Shown: one piece after another, positions 31,097 through 34,561 of the stretch
Position numbering within the stretch: the stretch's first letter is position 1
How the letters are laid out: each line of letters opens with the position of its first letter
DNA from: an uncultured Erysipelotrichaceae bacterium
GTDB taxonomy: Bacteria; Bacillota_I; Bacilli_A; RFN20; CAG-826
DNA: 34,561 nt
Direction of reading: 5' to 3'
Assembly (NCBI GenBank): GCA_900317165.1
Contig: ONFU01000008.1
Span: 1 to 34,561, forward strand
The notes under the pieces: generated by a model
Told to the model about the DNA's origin: nothing
Database searches by the model: none
Seen by the model: only the letters and a program-made list of their open reading frames with translations
Made by a program: the position numbers and the translations under genes

Positions 31097-31801
31097 TTAT
31101 AAAAGTTCGTCAGGTTCTTTTGGGTTGATGTCGCTATAGCCTTTGGACATGTTTAACGCATCCCCAATAAGATAAACAAACGGAAGGAAAGCCACCCCAA
31201 AATAGGTGTAGCCGATGACGCCCGGGAAATAGGTTCCTAAACCTAAAGCAAGAGGAACAATGGCAACCACTAATAGCAAAGCTAGCCTCAGGCCTTTATG
31301 GTCGAGCTCGCTTTTATATATTAGAAGCACCTGGTTGAAAAGAAGATAGGCAAAGGGGAATAAGCCTAAAGGCAACGAGGCGAGGACATAAAGGTATTCT
31401 TCCGCGCTTTTTATCACGTTGGTAAGGAAAAGGATGATTAATATAAAGGAGATGATTGTTCCCGCCAAAGCGATGAAAAGAGCATAACGGGCTTCGCCTT
31501 TATCTTCTTTCTTGGTGAAGTCGATCAGGGAATGATTATGATGAAGCGAAGCGAAATAATTGATGATTGAATGGGTCAAGGAAGAGAGGAAAGCCGGCAA
31601 GAAGGCAATGAAATAGGGGAAACGGGCAATCTCCTCCACATAATTTGGGATTTGGTCATAGCCTAAGGAAATCATGAAGATGAAAACAACCGAGAGGATT
31701 CCCAAAGTCGCCGAAATCAAAAGATCCAACAAACGGTAGGAATCAAGGAGTTTCATCCCCTTGAATTTCACGATGCTTTTCTTCTTGCTTTCTTGTTTCA
31801 T
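31097..31801 (-). CDS. Polytopic membrane protein next to an S66 peptidase
   Basis: A 234-residue protein with about six hydrophobic helices (about 24-46, 61-84, 107-127, 135-160, 172-192, 197-220) and short charged ends. Unknown family. Its ATG overlaps the stop of the upstream S66 peptidase gene in ATGA form, indicating translational coupling and probable joint function, for example in muropeptide or peptide handling at the membrane; this is inferred from arrangement only. No clear terminator lies between it and the convergent immunity candidate. Confidence 0.7.
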   Translation of the reverse strand: MKQESKKKSIVKFKGMKLLDSYRLLDLLISATLGILSVVFIFMISLGYDQIPNYVEEIARFPYFIAFLPAFLSSLTHSIINYFASLHHNHSLIDFTKKEDKGEARYALFIALAGTIISFILIILFLTNVIKSAEEYLYVLASLPLGLFPFAYLLFNQVLLIYKSELDHKGLRLALLLVVAIVPLALGLGTYFPGVIGYTYFGVAFLPFVYLIGDALNMSKGYSDINPKEPDELL

Positions 31802-32817
31802 ACGTAATCGATGATGATATTGCCTTCTTCCAGCTTAACGATCGCTTCCGCCCCATTGATTATCGGCATGCTTGGTCCTAGATGCCCTAAATCGATATCC
31901 ATCAATAAGGGGACTCCTAGGGGGGAGAGGATATCCGTCGCGGCGTTATATTTATTGACTCCCATAATTTCGTTATGTTCCCAAACGCCGCATAAATGCC
32001 TTCCTAAAAGGAACATGTTCGCGGAATCGAAATAACCGGCTTCCTTGAGCTGAAATAATCCCCTTCTAATCTCCAAAGGAGAAAGGTCGCAGGCTTCCAA
32101 ATACCAGATGACGGGTCCCCTGTTTTTCAAGAATTCCAAGGTCTTATCAAAACGGGTTCCGACAAGGGTGAGGATTACGTCAAGGCAGCCTCCAAGAAGG
32201 GTCCCCTTCCTTTCGGAATCGTAATTATAGGGGACGATGGTTTTGACCATATTGGCCCTAGGTCTATATAAAGCCGGCCAATCGCGGTTGCTTTTGCCGT
32301 AATATTTCGGATAGCCTTCGAAATGTCTTTCGCCCCTTAATACCCTTAAGGCGTCTTTTTGGGCGAAGCGGAATTCCTTTTCATAGAAAGAAGGCGCGTT
32401 AGGACCATAGACGGTTTTGATATTGCAGTTGGTGGTCAATAAATATGTCAGACTTGTGTTATCGGAAAAGCCCATAAACCATTTTGGTTTGGCTTTCTTG
32501 ATGGCCTCGAAATCCACATAAGGGAGCATATCGGACATGACCTCGCCTCCTCCGACGGAGATGATAAGGGAGGAGTCCTTGTTCAAATAGGCATCCATGA
32601 ATTCTTCCGCTCTTTCCTTTGGGGGAGCGCTTGAAGCGACCCCGTCGTTACGACGGATGTTCTTGCCTTCGTTAATCTTAAAACCCTCTTTCTTTAGCCT
32701 TTTGATTGAGGCTTCAAGACGGGTGAGATAAGGCTCAGTGGTGCAACCAAAACTAGGGGCGATAAGCTCAATCGTATCGCCTTTTGCAACATAAAGAGGG
32801 GTAATCGCTTTTTCCAT
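31798..32817 (-). CDS. S66-family LD-carboxypeptidase / MccF-like peptidase
   Basis: A 339-residue serine peptidase of family S66. The N-terminus is KGDTIELIAPS; the nucleophile elbow is GFSDNTS (Ser118), and the other catalytic positions are Glu241 (LEACD) and His312 (DLGHLGPSMP). These match the S118/E243/H311 arrangement of MccF almost residue for residue. Family roles are LD-carboxypeptidase cleavage of murein tetrapeptides (LdcA) and inactivation of microcin C-type aminoacyl-nucleotides (MccF); the sequence alone does not decide, though the overall length fits MccF. No signal peptide, so cytoplasmic. There is no SD; a TAAAAT at the reverse complement of 32828-32833 would give a very short leader. 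Confidence 0.88.
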   Translation of the reverse strand: MEKAITPLYVAKGDTIELIAPSFGCTTEPYLTRLEASIKRLKKEGFKINEGKNIRRNDGVASSAPPKERAEEFMDAYLNKDSSLIISVGGGEVMSDMLPYVDFEAIKKAKPKWFMGFSDNTSLTYLLTTNCNIKTVYGPNAPSFYEKEFRFAQKDALRVLRGERHFEGYPKYYGKSNRDWPALYRPRANMVKTIVPYNYDSERKGTLLGGCLDVILTLVGTRFDKTLEFLKNRGPVIWYLEACDLSPLEIRRGLFQLKEAGYFDSANMFLLGRHLCGVWEHNEIMGVNKYNAATDILSPLGVPLLMDIDLGHLGPSMPIINGAEAIVKLEEGNIIIDYV

Positions 32818-32913
32818 GGTCTAGAAGATTTTACTTTCTATTCTTACCTTGGGCAATTCCCAAACTTATAAGTTTGCCTTTATGAAAACGTTAAATCCTT
32901 CTAAAATAGGCCT
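32818..32913. promoter_or_regulatory. Divergent promoter region
   Basis: Two -10-like hexamers face outward: TAAAAT on the minus strand (32828-32833, 10 nt before the S66 ATG) and TAAAAT on the plus strand (32902-32907, exactly 6 nt before the Sel1 ATG). Neither gene has an SD and neither promoter has a clear -35. Confidence 0.45.
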
Positions 32914-33585
32914 ATGGACGAAGTCGAACTCAAGGTGCTTAAGGAGAAATCCAAGAAAGGGGATTCCGAATCCTCTTTTGCCCTTGCTAAGCACTTTGAG
33001 TCCATCGGAAAGCAACATAAGTCCCTCCATTACTACAAGAAGGCCGGGGATAAAGGCCATTCCAAGGCCCAAAAGATCTTGGGCATGCATTTCCTTTCCA
33101 AAACAAATCCCGATTATCCAAAGGCGGTTGATTGGCTGACCCTAGCTTCCGCCCAAGACGAAGTCGAGGCCATGTGGGAGCTCGCCTGGATTTATGAAAA
33201 CGGCATCGGGGTCCTCAAGGACACCAAAAAAGCCAATTATTGGTTTTCCGTGGCCGCGGAGATGTGCTATCCCCAAGCGGAATATCGCCTAGGGGTCATA
33301 TACGAAGAAGGACATGGGGTCAAACAAAGCGATAAGAAAGCCCTCCATTATTATCTCCGTTCGGCAAGACACGGCTTAATCGAAGGCATGTATCGCGTAT
33401 CTTTGTTCATGGAGAAAGGAAGAGGCATCGGTAGAAGCGTCAATGAGGCTAATTATTGGAAGAAGAAAGCCATCACCCTCGACCTTGAACGTAACCGTAA
33501 ACGCCTTGAATCCATGAAAGGCAATCAAGATAAAAAAGAGGGGGAGGCCCCCATCGAAAACGAAGAAAAACCAAGCGAGGATTAA
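32914..33585 (+). CDS. Sel1-repeat protein
   Basis: A 223-residue soluble protein made largely of Sel1-like repeats: about 20-45, 50-85, 85-120 (EAMWELAWIYENGIGVLKD), 120-157 (AEYRLGVIYEEGHGVKQS) and 157-193, followed by a charged, lysine/glutamate-rich tail. Sel1 repeats build an alpha solenoid for protein-protein contacts; no enzyme is implied. The ATG has no SD but a -10 hexamer ends 6 nt before it. The stop overlaps the convergent TtcA-like stop in TTAA. A related repeat occurs in the 6718-8061 protein. Confidence 0.85.
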   Translation: MDEVELKVLKEKSKKGDSESSFALAKHFESIGKQHKSLHYYKKAGDKGHSKAQKILGMHFLSKTNPDYPKAVDWLTLASAQDEVEAMWELAWIYENGIGVLKDTKKANYWFSVAAEMCYPQAEYRLGVIYEEGHGVKQSDKKALHYYLRSARHGLIEGMYRVSLFMEKGRGIGRSVNEANYWKKKAITLDLERNRKRLESMKGNQDKKEGEAPIENEEKPSED

Positions 33586-34544
33586 TCAAAGTCTTTTGGC
33601 TTAACGATTTCCCATTCGCGGTGCTCGTCCTCCGCTTTTTTGACGCTAGCCTCCTCGATTCCGTTTTCCCTGATGTATTTCGATAAAGCCTTTTTCTTTT
33701 CTTCGTAATCATCAAGGAAGGAATGCTTGCCGGATTCGTCTTTATAGCCCATAACCATCGCAAGGTTCACGTTAGTCGGGGCGATAAAAAGATTGGCCTC
33801 AACCGCGGGGGAATAAACCTCCATCAGTTTCTTGATGAGCTCTTTGGTAAGAGCCCTTCTTGATGATATCTTTTCCTTTTCTTCCTTCGATAAGGAGGCG
33901 GTAAGACGACAAGCGCAGGCGATGAATTCCAAACCATGCTTTTTCGAGAATTCGATGATGTCGTTTTCCCTAACGAAATATAGGGGACGGATCAGCTCCA
34001 TTCCTTCATAATGGTCGCTAGGAAGCTTTGGGACCATCGTTTGGAAGCTGCCCGCCGAAAGGATATTCATCAAGGTCGTGGTGATTGCATCATCATAATG
34101 ATGGCCGAGGGCGATTTTGTTGCAGCCAAGCGACTTTGCGATCCGATAAAGCGCCCCGCGCCTCATCTTCGCGCATAGATAACATGGGTTTCCCTCCACT
34201 TGGTCATTGACCGCGAAGATATCGGTTTTATAGAAATAGGCGGGGATCTCCAGCTTTTCGCAGTTTTCCTCAATCCTTTTTCGGTTAGGTTCATCATAAC
34301 CTGGATCCATCACAAGGTATTTGACTTCAAAGGGGATCTCGCTATGGCGGGCAAGGGCTTTGAAACAAAGGGCCATCACCATCGAGTCCTTACCTCCAGA
34401 GATGCAGACCGCGATTTTATCATGCGGGGAAAGGAGTTTATATTCGGTGATGCCCTTAAGGAATTTCGAAAAGATGACATTCCGCGATTCGGTGGTCAAA
34501 TCGTGGAGGACGAATTCGGGGAATGAAAGTTCCTTCTTGCTCAT
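33582..34544 (-). CDS. TtcA-like tRNA thiolation PP-loop ATPase
   Basis: A 320-residue adenine-nucleotide alpha-hydrolase of the TtcA/TilS superfamily. PP-loop SGGKDS (49-54), then NPCYLCAKMRRGALYRIA (C121 and C124) followed by ALGHHYDDAITTTLMN, and a C-terminal CAC motif (C210, C212). The TtcA family uses a CxxC pair plus a later Cys to hold an iron-sulfur cluster and makes 2-thiocytidine in tRNA; some Firmicutes relatives modify other positions. The third-cysteine region here, CACRLTAS, differs from the usual form, so the exact substrate is open. SD AAGGAGG is 7 nt before the ATG, at the window edge; an upstream gene may follow beyond 34561. Confidence 0.85.
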   Translation of the reverse strand: MSKKELSFPEFVLHDLTTESRNVIFSKFLKGITEYKLLSPHDKIAVCISGGKDSMVMALCFKALARHSEIPFEVKYLVMDPGYDEPNRKRIEENCEKLEIPAYFYKTDIFAVNDQVEGNPCYLCAKMRRGALYRIAKSLGCNKIALGHHYDDAITTTLMNILSAGSFQTMVPKLPSDHYEGMELIRPLYFVRENDIIEFSKKHGLEFIACACRLTASLSKEEKEKISSRRALTKELIKKLMEVYSPAVEANLFIAPTNVNLAMVMGYKDESGKHSFLDDYEEKKKALSKYIRENGIEEASVKKAEDEHREWEIVKPKDFD

Positions 34545-34561
34545 TCGCCCTCCTTAAACCG

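Noticed and set aside
1-34561. CRISPR arrays, tRNA/rRNA genes, complete insertion sequences
   Set aside because: No regularly spaced short repeats, cloverleaf or rRNA signatures, or transposase genes were seen on reading both strands; a tRNAscan or ISfinder search was not possible here.

Overview
The window looks like chromosome from an uncultured low-to-mid GC Firmicute of the Bacilli type, possibly the RF39/Erysipelotrichales-like gut or rumen lineages. Evidence is TGA used as a stop (so not Mycoplasma code 4), purine-rich Shine-Dalgarno (SD) sites, hairpin-plus-U-tract terminators, lipoproteins with Ser/Thr-rich linkers, PlsX, and two Firmicutes-style riboswitches. The lineage is an inference; no rRNA or tRNA gene was seen.

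Layout. 1-843: a small membrane-anchored SPFH-like protein on the minus strand with its terminator. 844-1983: an accessory patch with two copies of a roughly 196-bp tandem repeat and an orphan gene that may be a phage/polymorphic-toxin type nuclease. 1984-4041: a beta-helix surface lipoprotein. 4044-5530: a preQ1-I-like riboswitch controlling a VUT-family queuosine-precursor transporter and a short-chain dehydrogenase. 5570-6598: plsX. 6718-11508: a zinc-ribbon/Sel1 protein translationally coupled to an asymmetric heterodimeric ABC exporter. 11505-13909: a GNAT acetyltransferase behind a large lipoprotein whose C-terminal half has the HP and SS motifs of bacterial (poly)sialyltransferase-like folds. 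14146-19346: a five-gene operon of SPFH/triple zinc-ribbon protein, four-helix membrane protein, zinc-ribbon helical protein, large coiled-coil membrane protein and a small acidic protein, probably an envelope-associated assembly. 19606-21909: a GH36 alpha-galactosidase. 21977-24865: a yybP-ykoY (Mn2+) riboswitch and a SERCA-like P-type ATPase, presumably Mn2+/Ca2+ efflux. 25015-31047: a 1834-residue RHS/YD-repeat protein of strikingly high GC, whose C-terminal tip drops abruptly to host-like composition and is followed by a membrane protein that is the natural immunity candidate. 31097-34544: an S66 LD-carboxypeptidase/MccF-like peptidase with a membrane partner, a Sel1-repeat protein, and a TtcA-like tRNA thiolation enzyme.

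The most interesting material is the RHS toxin-like locus with its exchanged tip and membrane immunity candidate, the repeat plus orphan toxin-like gene at 0.9-1.9 kb, the SPFH/zinc-ribbon operon, and the lipoprotein carrying a sialyltransferase-like module. Promoters repeatedly show an extended -10 of the form TGnTAnnnT, and several genes without SD appear to start leaderless, with the ATG exactly 6 nt after the -10.
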